Of a stretch of DNA of 19,185 bases, positions 6,323 through 13,803 are shown piece by piece (within the stretch, counting starts at the first letter, position 1; every line of letters starts with the position of its first letter). Source of the stretch: an uncultured Phascolarctobacterium sp. (GTDB taxonomy: Bacteria > Bacillota > Negativicutes > Acidaminococcales > Acidaminococcaceae); assembly GCA_900551745.1 (NCBI GenBank), contig URXA01000023.1, positions 1 through 19,185 of the forward strand, given 5' to 3'. The notes under the pieces were generated by a model. That model saw nothing but the letters and a program-made list of their open reading frames with translations, ran no database searches and was not told the DNA's origin. The translations under genes were made by a program, and so were the position numbers.

Positions 6323-7761
6323 TGTTTTTTCCAACGTACACCCTGAGGCGTATCTTCCAGGACAATTCCTATCTCGCTTAATTTATTACGCAAAGCATCA
6401 GCCTGTGCATAATCCTTATTGCTCCTGGCTTCCTGGCGCATAGCAATAAGCATTTCCATCAGCGCTTCTTCCAAACCATTACCTTCAGCTTCAACAGCAC
6501 AGGGGACCGCTTCCAGCACTCCAATAATAGAACACATTTCCTCAAACACGTTCTGCAAGATAGCTACAAGCTTTCCATCCGGTTTACTACCGCTGCTGAC
6601 AATACTTTGATGATAAATATTAATTTCCTTTGCCAAAGCAAACATATGGCTGATTGCCAACGCAGTATTAAAATCATCACGCATAGCTTCCATAAACTCG
6701 TTGCGTAATTCCAAAACTTTACTACGCAGTTTCATGCTTTCCTCTGTAGGTCCAGCATTCATCAAAGTCATTAAGGCCTGCAGATTTTCCTGGGCCGTTT
6801 TCAGCCTGGACAAGCTGCGCTGAGCTTCCGACAACCGTTCATCACTGAAATCCAATGGGCTGCGGTAATGAGTTGAAAGAATAAAAAAGCGCAGTGTTTC
6901 CGGATCATAATGCTCAAGGACATCAATAACCATAAAGAAATTACCTAATGACTTAGACATTTTTTCTTCATTGACAGTGATAAATCCGTTATGCAGCCAG
7001 TATTTAACAAATGGGTGACAGCCTGTACAGCCTTCTGATTGTGCAATCTCATTCTCATGATGCGGAAAAATCAAATCACTGCCGCCGCCATGAAAATCAA
7101 AGGTTTCTCCCAAATATTTCATGCTCATTGTTGAACATTCGATATGCCAGCCAGGACGTCCTTCACCCCAGGGACTACTCCAGGAAGGCTCTCCCGGTTT
7201 AGCAGCCTTCCACAAGGCAAAATCCATTGGATTATGCTTTTTATCGTTGACATCAACGCGCGCACCTGCCATCATATCTTCCAGATTACGCCCGGAAAGT
7301 TCACCGTAATGCTCAAATTTTTCAACGCTGTAATAAACATCGCCGTCCATTTCGTAGGCATAACCACGATCAATAAGAGCTTTTACAGTTTCAATGATTT
7401 CCTCCATATGCTCTGAAACACGCGGATATACATGTGCACGACGCACATTGAGCTTATCCATTACCTCAAAATAAGCATCTATATAACGTCCACAGACATC
7501 ACTCCATAAAACGCCTTCTTTATTGGCCGTGTTGATTATTTTGTCATCGACATCAGTAAAATTCTGTACATGCAGAACATCATAGCCCTCATGCTCCAAA
7601 AAACGGCGGATAACATCCCATGTTACAAATGGACGCGCATTACCAATATGAGGATGGTTATAGGGCGTAACACCGCAGACATAAATATTAGCTTTACCCG
7701 GATGTACCGGTACAAACTCTTCTTTTTGTTTCGTCAATGTATTGTAAACTCTAATCGTCAT
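6319..7761 (-). CDS. cysS: Cysteine--tRNA ligase
   Basis: This class I aminoacyl-tRNA synthetase charges tRNA-Cys. With the start chosen here it has 480 residues. The zinc/active-site Cys (C29, in YVCGVTPYN), the HIGN form of the HIGH motif (38-41), the WHIECSTMS and HGGGSDLIFPHHENE segments carrying further zinc ligands, and the KMSKS loop (EEKMSKSLGNF, about 265-275) are all present. The ATG at 7761 follows GAGGAG by 8 nt; an upstream in-frame start at 7800 would lie inside gltX and lacks support. It is 13 nt after gltX. In B. subtilis cysE sits between these two genes; here it is missing. Confidence 0.97.
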   Translation of the reverse strand: MTIRVYNTLTKQKEEFVPVHPGKANIYVCGVTPYNHPHIGNARPFVTWDVIRRFLEHEGYDVLHVQNFTDVDDKIINTANKEGVLWSDVCGRYIDAYFEVMDKLNVRRAHVYPRVSEHMEEIIETVKALIDRGYAYEMDGDVYYSVEKFEHYGELSGRNLEDMMAGARVDVNDKKHNPMDFALWKAAKPGEPSWSSPWGEGRPGWHIECSTMSMKYLGETFDFHGGGSDLIFPHHENEIAQSEGCTGCHPFVKYWLHNGFITVNEEKMSKSLGNFFMVIDVLEHYDPETLRFFILSTHYRSPLDFSDERLSEAQRSLSRLKTAQENLQALMTLMNAGPTEESMKLRSKVLELRNEFMEAMRDDFNTALAISHMFALAKEINIYHQSIVSSGSKPDGKLVAILQNVFEEMCSIIGVLEAVPCAVEAEGNGLEEALMEMLIAMRQEARSNKDYAQADALRNKLSEIGIVLEDTPQGVRWKKQ

Positions 7762-7774
7762 TCTAAGCTCTCCT

Positions 7775-9247
7775 CTACAGAGTAATACCTGCCTTAGCAA
7801 GGCTCGCCCTAATTCTGGCTTCTGTACGTTCTAATCCAAGCAACGGCACCATTTCGGCCAGTTCCGGGCCATGCTGATTTCCTGTTAAAGCAACACGGAT
7901 CGGCATAAATACAGCTTTGCCACCCAGCTTGGTAGCTTTTTGGATAGCTTTGAAAGCAGCTTTTACAGCAGGTCCATCTAAAACTTCCAGCTTAGGCAAT
8001 TCTTCGAACAGCATATTCATTACTGTTGGTACTGATTCTTCCTGCAGAACTGCAGCAGCCTCTGCATTTTCAAATTCAAATTCATCACTGAAATACATAG
8101 CGACACATTCAGGGATCTGCGCAGCAAAAGCAACATGCTCTTTGGCTGTAGCAACCACACGTTTAAGCCATTCCAGCTTTTCGCCGACCTCATCACCAGC
8201 CATATAACCGGCAGCGACCATATGCGGTTTTGCTGCCTCAAAGAAAGCCTCAGTATCCAACTGCCGCATATAGTGCTGATTGATCCAGTTCAGTTTATCG
8301 ATTTCAAAAACAGCAGGATTTTTAGCGACATGCTCCATCGAAAAGGCCTGAATCAGTTCTTCCATACTGAAAATCTCCTGTTCACTGTTCGGAGCCCAGC
8401 CCAGTAATGCCAGGAAATTATCAATGCCTTCCGGCAGATACCCCAACTGACGATATTGATCAACAGAAGTAGCTCCATGACGTTTAGACATTTTTGTACG
8501 ATCCTTACCTAAAATCAATGAAATATGACCGAATGTAGGCTGTGTAAAGCCCAGCGCATCATAAATAAGGCATTGGCGCGGAGTATTTGACAAATGCTCT
8601 TCAGCACGAATAACATGAGAAATTTTCATCAACGCATCGTCGATTACTACAGCGTAATTATAAGTAGGAATACCATCGGATTTTACGATAACAAAATCGC
8701 CGATTCCATTAGAGTCAAAAACGACATCACCGCGAACCATATCGCGGACAATGATCTGCTGATCGGCAGGCACCCGAAAACGCACGGTTGGTTTGCGGCC
8801 TTCAGCTTTGTACTGTTCCATTTGTTCAGAAGTAAGATTACGGCATTTACCCATATAGCGAGGCATTTGCCCTTTAGCAGATAAAGCCTGCCTTTCGGCT
8901 TCCAGTTCTTCATCTGTGCAGTAACAATAGTAGGCCTTGCCTTCAGCCAGCAGCTGATCAGTATATTTTTTATACAGTTCAAGACGCTCTGTTTGACGAT
9001 AAGGACCATATTCCCCACCTACATCAATACCTTCGTCCCAATTCAAGCCTAACCATTTTAAGGCCGCCTTGATATTCTCTTCAGATTCGCGGCTGGAACG
9101 CTCAAGGTCAGTATCCTCGATACGCAAAACAAGCTTGCCGCCCATTTTACGGGCAAACAGCCAGTTAAATAAAGCACTGCGAGCGCCGCCGATATGGAAC
9201 GGTCCAGTCGGACTCGGTGCAAATCTTACTCTGATTTCATTAGACAT
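7775..9247 (-). CDS. gltX: Glutamate--tRNA ligase
   Basis: This class I synthetase charges tRNA-Glu. In many Bacillota it also mischarges tRNA-Gln for later amidation by GatCAB; which type this is cannot be read from the sequence. Motifs are FAPSPTGPFHIGGARSALF (HIGH-type, 9-27), LRIEDTD (41-47), a zinc-like CYC...C cluster (C108, C110, C135), and the KMSKR loop (252-256). Its 490 residues are typical. The start ATG follows GGAGGG with 9-nt spacing. An extended -10 promoter lies in the 87-nt gap after ispF (9282-9290), so gltX and the genes after it can be transcribed separately from ispDF. Confidence 0.97.
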   Translation of the reverse strand: MSNEIRVRFAPSPTGPFHIGGARSALFNWLFARKMGGKLVLRIEDTDLERSSRESEENIKAALKWLGLNWDEGIDVGGEYGPYRQTERLELYKKYTDQLLAEGKAYYCYCTDEELEAERQALSAKGQMPRYMGKCRNLTSEQMEQYKAEGRKPTVRFRVPADQQIIVRDMVRGDVVFDSNGIGDFVIVKSDGIPTYNYAVVIDDALMKISHVIRAEEHLSNTPRQCLIYDALGFTQPTFGHISLILGKDRTKMSKRHGATSVDQYRQLGYLPEGIDNFLALLGWAPNSEQEIFSMEELIQAFSMEHVAKNPAVFEIDKLNWINQHYMRQLDTEAFFEAAKPHMVAAGYMAGDEVGEKLEWLKRVVATAKEHVAFAAQIPECVAMYFSDEFEFENAEAAAVLQEESVPTVMNMLFEELPKLEVLDGPAVKAAFKAIQKATKLGGKAVFMPIRVALTGNQHGPELAEMVPLLGLERTEARIRASLAKAGITL

Positions 9248-9281
9248 TAGAATGATCCCTCCAAAAATACTTATCTTGAAT

Positions 9282-9290
9282 ATTATACCA
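9282..9290 (-). promoter_or_regulatory. Extended -10 promoter before gltX
   Basis: On the minus strand TGGTATAAT fits the TGnTATAAT extended -10. The hexamer 17 nt upstream (GGTACT) is poor, as is common for extended -10 promoters. It lies in the gap between ispF and gltX, the only sizeable gap in the ispD-rae1 run, with a start site near 9275. Confidence 0.6.
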
Positions 9291-9334
9291 CAAGGACATA
9301 TATGAGTACCACGTTTCAGTAAAGCGAATTTACA

Positions 9335-9838
9335 TTATCCTCTGATAATACTTACAACAGCCTCTGACGCCATCCCTTCGCCTCGTCCAACAAAACCTAA
9401 TTTCTCTGTTGTCGTTGCTTTTACATTAACAGCGCTTCTTTCAAGCCGCATTTCCCGGGCAATACTAGCCGCCATCTGTTCAATATAAGGAGCAAGCTTA
9501 GGCTGTTGCGCCATAATAGTAACATCGGCATTGTTGATTTGCCAGCCATGCTTTTGCAGTAAACCAACCACCTGCCTCAACAACAGCATACTGTCAGCAT
9601 CTTTAAATTTCACATCCGTATCCGGAAAATGTCTGCCAATATCACCAAGACCTGCAGCACCAAGCAAAGCATCCATCAGTGCATGAAGAGCCACATCAGC
9701 ATCTGAATGTCCTAACAAACCTAATTCATAAGGAATCTCAACTCCGCATAAAATCAATTTACGGTCAGCAGCAAGTTTATGTACATCGTAACCGCAGCCT
9801 ACACGAAACTGAGGCCAGTTATTATTTTTTTCTATCAT
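9335..9838 (-). CDS. ispF: 2-C-methyl-D-erythritol 2,4-cyclodiphosphate synthase
   Basis: This homotrimeric metal enzyme of the non-mevalonate (MEP) isoprenoid pathway makes MEcPP from CDP-ME-2-phosphate. The metal ligands are in GYDVHKL (Asp18, His20) and VALHALMDALLG (His52); GHSDADV (43-49), HFPDTD (70-75) and the C-terminal TTTEKLGFVGRGEGMAS segment are conserved. The protein has 167 residues, about 10 more than usual because of an N-terminal extension before VGCGYDVH. The extension is probably real, since the ATG overlaps the ispD stop as ATGA and follows AGAGG. IspD supplies the pathway two steps earlier. Confidence 0.96.
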   Translation of the reverse strand: MIEKNNNWPQFRVGCGYDVHKLAADRKLILCGVEIPYELGLLGHSDADVALHALMDALLGAAGLGDIGRHFPDTDVKFKDADSMLLLRQVVGLLQKHGWQINNADVTIMAQQPKLAPYIEQMAASIAREMRLERSAVNVKATTTEKLGFVGRGEGMASEAVVSIIRG

Positions 9839-10542
9839 CTTACAAGACCTCTGCTTTTACATAAATTCTCTGCCAGTATCAAATCTTCCGGCGTTGTAAT
9901 CTTAATATTCTCATAACTGCCTTCGGCAACCGTAACAGCTATTCCCAAACGTTCTACCAGTGAAGCGTCATCAGTTACATTACCATGCTGTTGCAAAAAC
10001 TCATACGCCTGCTTTAAAATGCTGATTCTAAAAATCTGCGGTGTCTGCACAGCACGCAGAGTACTGCGTACAGGCGTAGTCTGCACAATATTATTTTCAG
10101 AAACGACCTTAATCGTATCCTTAACAGGCACAGCAGCAATAGCCGCACCGCTATCGACAGCAGCGTTTAATACTCTTTTAAAAACCTCTTTGCCGGCAAA
10201 AGGACGGGCACCGTCATGCACAGCTATATAACCATCACTCTCCGTAACTGCAGCCAGAGCATTAGCAACAGAATCCTGTCGTTCCTTTCCGCCGGCAACA
10301 ACACAGAAGGGCAACAGCGGGTAATACTCCTTACTGTATTCCTCCAGCATCAATTCTGCTTCCTTGACCTCCTGTGGCCGTACAACAGCTATCACTCTGC
10401 TCACACAGTCTGTATCAGCCAACATTCTCATACACTGTACCAGAAGCGGCAATCCGCCCACATCGGCAAAAGCTTTATTTTTACCTAACCCCAAGCGGCT
10501 TCCCAGCCCTGCAGCCGGAACAATCGCTATGATTTTTTCCAT
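9835..10542 (-). CDS. ispD: 2-C-methyl-D-erythritol 4-phosphate cytidylyltransferase
   Basis: This enzyme transfers CMP from CTP to MEP in the non-mevalonate isoprenoid pathway. The nucleotide-binding N-terminus PAAGLGSRLGLGKNKAF (9-25), GGKERQDSV (84-92), VHDGARPF (108-115) and the TPQIFR segment are all family hallmarks. The length of 235 residues is standard. The ATG follows GGAGG by 5 nt. It lies 11 nt after the PIN/TRAM gene and overlaps ispF by 4 nt (ATGA), so translation of the two is probably coupled. Confidence 0.96.
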   Translation of the reverse strand: MEKIIAIVPAAGLGSRLGLGKNKAFADVGGLPLLVQCMRMLADTDCVSRVIAVVRPQEVKEAELMLEEYSKEYYPLLPFCVVAGGKERQDSVANALAAVTESDGYIAVHDGARPFAGKEVFKRVLNAAVDSGAAIAAVPVKDTIKVVSENNIVQTTPVRSTLRAVQTPQIFRISILKQAYEFLQQHGNVTDDASLVERLGIAVTVAEGSYENIKITTPEDLILAENLCKSRGLVR

Positions 10543-10553
10543 AAATGCCTCCG

Positions 10554-11678
10554 CTATTTCAGTTTTGCGAAAATCATTCGCCCTGCTGAAGTCTGCAGGA
10601 CAGAAGTTACTACAACAACCGTATTTTCACCCACCAGTTTTTTACCGCCTTCAACAACGATCATTGTACCATCTTCAAGATAAGCAACGCCCTGATTATT
10701 TTCTTTGCCGTCTTTAACAACAAAAACATTCATCTCTTCTCCCGGAAGGACAACCGGTTTAATAGCATTGGCCAGATCATTGATATTAAGTACGCTGACA
10801 CCTTGTATCTCGGCAACTTTATTAAGGTTGAAATCATTAGTTATAATCACAGCTTCTGTCTGTTTAGCCAATTTCACCAATTTAGCATCTACTTCATTCA
10901 AATCCTCGAAATCAGTATCTTCTACAACTAATTGTTCCTTATTTTCCTGCTGTATCTCCTGAATAAGATCCAACCCACGGCGTCCTTTGGCCCGTTTCAG
11001 ATTATCAGACGAATCAGCCAGCTTCTGCAATTCTTCCAAAACAAAGTTGGGAACGATCAAACGCCCTTCCAGAAAACCTGTTTTCAGAATATCAATAATA
11101 CGTCCGTCAATTATGACACTGGTATCCAGTAATTTATTTTTACTGTACAGTCTGTCACTCATCGCCAACGATTTTACCGCAGCCGGTTTTACAGCGCCTT
11201 TTAGGCTGGGAATACTACGGTTAAAAAAGCCCACTATATCCTTATGCTTACGTAAAGCAACTTTCGCACCAATAATAGAAAGCACCAGACTGAAGATCAA
11301 AGGAATATAAGGACCAATGATCGGCAAATGCGAAAAAGGCCCACCCAAAAGGTTAGCCAAAATCAAACCAATACCAATACCAAGCGTCATAACGAGAATA
11401 TCACTGGTCGGCACCTTAGATAAAACGATCGCCATACGTTCCGTATAGCCCATAATATGATAAATAAGCATTGGTGCAACAGCTACACCAAGTCCGCCAA
11501 AAACAAAGATGCCAACAGCACCTGAAACAATAGTTGCCAAAGCTATGCCAAAAAAGCCGTTGTCATAAAGATCGTAGCCAAAAAAATCCGAAATATAAGG
11601 CAGTAAATATTCAGTAAGTATGAGTCCGGTAAGCGCAAACACAACGACAATGGTCAGCTTTAAAATTCTGTTTAACAT
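10554..11678 (-). CDS. Membrane-anchored PIN-TRAM domain protein (YacL family)
   Basis: The 374 residues comprise about four hydrophobic segments (roughly 8-27, 42-72, 92-112 and 122-142), a cytoplasmic PIN nuclease-fold domain (about 182-305), and a C-terminal TRAM domain (about 310-374) that probably binds RNA. The PIN acidic residues are present: Asp185 in LLDTSVIIDGR, Glu in FVLEELQ (215/216), Asp264 in NEVDAKL, and Asp282 in IITNDFN. The family is conserved beside ispD in Bacillota (B. subtilis YacL); its substrate is not firmly known to me, so ribonuclease activity is inference. The start follows AAAGGAGGTG. It is first in the long housekeeping operon, because carD upstream ends with a strong terminator. 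Confidence 0.92.
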   Translation of the reverse strand: MLNRILKLTIVVVFALTGLILTEYLLPYISDFFGYDLYDNGFFGIALATIVSGAVGIFVFGGLGVAVAPMLIYHIMGYTERMAIVLSKVPTSDILVMTLGIGIGLILANLLGGPFSHLPIIGPYIPLIFSLVLSIIGAKVALRKHKDIVGFFNRSIPSLKGAVKPAAVKSLAMSDRLYSKNKLLDTSVIIDGRIIDILKTGFLEGRLIVPNFVLEELQKLADSSDNLKRAKGRRGLDLIQEIQQENKEQLVVEDTDFEDLNEVDAKLVKLAKQTEAVIITNDFNLNKVAEIQGVSVLNINDLANAIKPVVLPGEEMNVFVVKDGKENNQGVAYLEDGTMIVVEGGKKLVGENTVVVVTSVLQTSAGRMIFAKLK

Positions 11679-11701
11679 CTTTACACCTCCTTTCTTTTAA
11701 T

Positions 11702-11730
11702 AATATGGATAATATAATATTTTACTACAA
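11702..11730 (-). promoter_or_regulatory. Weak candidate promoter for the PIN/TRAM-ispD operon
   Basis: The minus strand has TTGTAG (11725-11730), 17 nt, then CATATT (11702-11707), each matching 4 of 6 consensus positions. A promoter is expected here because a strong terminator for carD ends at 11751. The surrounding sequence is very AT-rich and other -10-like hexamers are present, so the exact position is uncertain. Confidence 0.35.
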
Positions 11731-11750
11731 TTTCTGTATTAAAAACAGCT

Positions 11751-11785
11751 AAAAAATAAAATACGTCGGAAAATCCGACGTATTT
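11751..11785 (-). terminator. Rho-independent terminator after carD
   Basis: A 12-bp perfect stem (aaatacgtcgga at 11759-11770 with tccgacgtattt at 11774-11785) around a 3-nt loop is followed on the minus strand by ATTTTTTAG. It starts 2 nt after the carD stop codon and isolates carD from the next operon. Confidence 0.9.
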
Positions 11786-11787
11786 CA

Positions 11788-12267
11788 CTAAAAAAACTTA
11801 TTCAGCCAGTTTTCAATGTCCTGCTGTTCAGCGTTTTTCACAAGCATCACTTCACTGATCAAAATCTGTCTGGCCGTACCTAACAATCTACGCTCGCCGG
11901 TAGATAATTTTTTTTCATTTTCCTGTACCTGCAGAGTCCTTATTACAGCGGCAACTTCAAAGACATTGCCGCTTTTCATTTTTTCCAAATACATATTAAA
12001 GCGTCTGTTCCAGGTAATACCTTTATTGTAATTATCAGGACGTTCTTCTAAGACTTTTTCAACGGCATCAATGTCCTCAGTTTCGATAACATGTCTCAAG
12101 CCGACACGTTCAACACTGTCGACAGGTACCATGACCTTCATCTCCCCAAGAAGCATTGCCAAAATCAGATAGTCGACACTTTGACCGTCACGTTCACGCT
12201 TTTCTATTGTTTTTACTACTCCGGCGCCGTGCATCGGATATACGACTTTGTCTCCTACTGCAAACAT
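11788..12267 (-). CDS. CarD/CdnL-family transcription regulator
   Basis: A 159-residue member of the CarD_CdnL_TRCF family. In characterised members the N-terminal RNA polymerase-interacting domain binds the beta subunit and the helical C-terminal domain contacts DNA at the upstream edge of the bubble, stabilising open complexes at housekeeping (for example rRNA) promoters. Visible are the N-terminal signature VGDKVVYPMHGAGVV (4-18), the strand DYLILAM then KVMVPVDSVERVGLR, and a Lys/Arg-rich helical C-terminus containing WNRRFNMYLEKMKSGN and TGERRLL. The Trp before RR corresponds to the DNA-wedging Trp of CarD. The ATG follows AGGAGGG. It is monocistronic, with two strong promoters upstream and a terminator downstream. 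It occupies the place where B. subtilis has disA. Confidence 0.93.
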   Translation of the reverse strand: MFAVGDKVVYPMHGAGVVKTIEKRERDGQSVDYLILAMLLGEMKVMVPVDSVERVGLRHVIETEDIDAVEKVLEERPDNYNKGITWNRRFNMYLEKMKSGNVFEVAAVIRTLQVQENEKKLSTGERRLLGTARQILISEVMLVKNAEQQDIENWLNKFF

Positions 12268-12308
12268 CTTCTGCCCTCCTAAGGAACACGCTATTTTTAT
12301 ATGTACTT

Positions 12309-12337
12309 ATTTTAACACCTCCTATTATTTTTGTCAA
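12309..12337 (-). promoter_or_regulatory. carD proximal promoter P2
   Basis: On the minus strand TTGACA (12332-12337), a 17-nt spacer and TAAAAT (12309-12314), matching 11 of 12 consensus positions. The predicted start is about 35 nt before the carD ATG. The spacer happens to contain an AGGAGGTG sequence that does not precede any useful reading frame. Confidence 0.8.
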
Positions 12338-12346
12338 AATTTTATT

Positions 12347-12375
12347 ATTTTATCATAGCTCCATATTTGTGTCAA
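12347..12375 (-). promoter_or_regulatory. carD distal promoter P1
   Basis: On the minus strand TTGACA (12370-12375), a 17-nt spacer and TAAAAT (12347-12352). It has exactly the same hexamers and spacing as P2, 38 bp further upstream. It lies between the radA terminator and P2. Confidence 0.8.
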
Positions 12376-12410
12376 TCATTTTTTATATAAAAATTCTACT
12401 TTTATTTTAA

Positions 12411-12446
12411 AATAAATAAAAAGAGCGGAGAAATCTCCGCTCTTTT
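12411..12446 (-). terminator. Rho-independent terminator overlapping the radA stop codon
   Basis: A 12-bp stem (12419-12430 with 12435-12446, core AGAGCGGAG/CTCCGCTCT) and a 4-nt loop are followed on the minus strand by T-rich sequence TTTATTTATTTT. The first arm contains most of the radA stop codon (12445-12447), so termination is immediate at the end of the ctsR-clpC-radA operon. Confidence 0.88.
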
Positions 12447-13803
12447 AAACAAAAACCTTATCCAGCGCTTCTTCCAAAGTTTTAACCTGAATAATACCAC
12501 TGTATGGTTCATCCAATGACAGCTTGCCTGTTGGCAAAACAAATTTTTTAAAGCCAAGATTTACAGCATCTTTAATGCGCCTTTCCGGCGAACCTATTCG
12601 GCGCACTTCTCCTGTAAGTCCCACTTCACCCATGACTAAGACGCCATGCGGAATCGGCCGGTTACGGTAGCTGGATACCAGCGCAGCAGCCACAGCCAGA
12701 TCAGCAGCAGGTTCGGTTACTTTCATCCCGCCAACTACATTGACATAAGCATCATAAGCGCCAAAATCCATTCCTAAGCGACGTTCCAAAATCGCCAGCA
12801 GCATAGTGACCCGATTATAATCAAATCCCACAGCAGTACGTCTGGGCATCCCATACGGTGTTTTAGCAACCAGAGCCTGCATTTCAACTAAAATAGGCCT
12901 GTTGCCTTCCAGGCAGGCACAGACAACCGAACCGGAAGTATCGTTACTGCGTTCTTCCAGAAATAATCCTGCGGGATTACTGATTTCCTGCAGCCCACTG
13001 GCTTCCATAGAAAAAATACCGCTTTCGTTTGTAGAGCCAAAACGGTTTTTTAAGGCACGCAGTACCCGAAACGAATAAGATCTGTCTCCTTCAAACTGCA
13101 GCACCACATCGACCATATGTTCAAGCAATCGCGGTCCGGCAATATTACCGTCTTTAGTCACATGACCGATAATAAGCACGGCAATCCCGCTGGTTTTAGC
13201 AAAACGCAGCAGTTTAGCCGTACACTCACGCACCTGCCCGACGCTACCGGCAGCAGTAGGAAGCTCACTGTTATACATAGTCTGAATAGAATCAATTACT
13301 AACAATGCCGGCTGCACTTCCTGTGCCTGCAGTAAAATCGTATTCAAGTCGGTAGCTGTCATCACCAGCAGGTTTTCACCGCTGCTGCCTAAACGTCTCG
13401 CCCGCATTGCTGTTTGCGCTTCTGATTCTTCACCTGAAACATATAGTACTTTTATATTATTCCGGCTAAACTTCATGCCGGCATCCAAAAGCATAGTCGA
13501 CTTGCCAATACCAGGGTCTCCGCCCAACAAAACCAAGCTGCCGGGAACGATACCGCCTCCAAGTACACGATCAAATTCACGGATACCTGTCTGCAAACGG
13601 CTGAGGGACTGTTCCGCTACCTGATGCAACGGTTTGGGCTTAGCGGTTTCGCCGACAGGTAAGTAACTCTGCCCAGGACGTTCAGGAACATCCATTTCTT
13701 CGACAAAGCTGTCCCATTGTCCACATTCCGGACACTTTCCCAACCACTTAGCCGTTGCATAGCCGCACGACTGACAAACGAAACGTATTTTCGGTTTTGC
13801 CAT
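12445..13803 (-). CDS. radA: DNA repair protein RadA
   Basis: This RecA-like, Lon-related ATPase/helicase promotes branch migration during recombinational repair. Domains in order: a C4 zinc finger with Cys10, Cys13, Cys24 and Cys27; a RecA-type ATPase with Walker A GGDPGIGKST (94-103) and Walker B LLVIDS (167-172); the RadA-specific KNRFGS motif (252-257); and a C-terminal Lon-protease-like domain, without a complete protease site as far as can be judged. Its 452 residues are standard. The ATG overlaps the clpC stop by one base (TAATG), as expected for a coupled operon. In B. subtilis disA follows radA; here a terminator and carD follow. Confidence 0.97.
   Translation of the reverse strand: MAKPKIRFVCQSCGYATAKWLGKCPECGQWDSFVEEMDVPERPGQSYLPVGETAKPKPLHQVAEQSLSRLQTGIREFDRVLGGGIVPGSLVLLGGDPGIGKSTMLLDAGMKFSRNNIKVLYVSGEESEAQTAMRARRLGSSGENLLVMTATDLNTILLQAQEVQPALLVIDSIQTMYNSELPTAAGSVGQVRECTAKLLRFAKTSGIAVLIIGHVTKDGNIAGPRLLEHMVDVVLQFEGDRSYSFRVLRALKNRFGSTNESGIFSMEASGLQEISNPAGLFLEERSNDTSGSVVCACLEGNRPILVEMQALVAKTPYGMPRRTAVGFDYNRVTMLLAILERRLGMDFGAYDAYVNVVGGMKVTEPAADLAVAAALVSSYRNRPIPHGVLVMGEVGLTGEVRRIGSPERRIKDAVNLGFKKFVLPTGKLSLDEPYSGIIQVKTLEEALDKVFV

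Noticed and set aside
7762..7800. Upstream start of cysS at 7800.
   Set aside because: It would begin inside gltX without a ribosome binding site; the ATG at 7761 has GAGGAG at 8 nt and gives the conserved N-terminus.
9248..9334. Possible T-box riboswitch before gltX.
   Set aside because: The gap is only 87 nt and holds a promoter whose transcript leader is about 30 nt, too short for a T-box; no T-box core sequence is visible.
12309..12331. A strong AGGAGGTG ribosome-binding-like sequence upstream of carD, possibly preceding a leader peptide.
   Set aside because: The only start it could serve is a GTG followed by two codons and a stop; it lies within the spacer of promoter P2.
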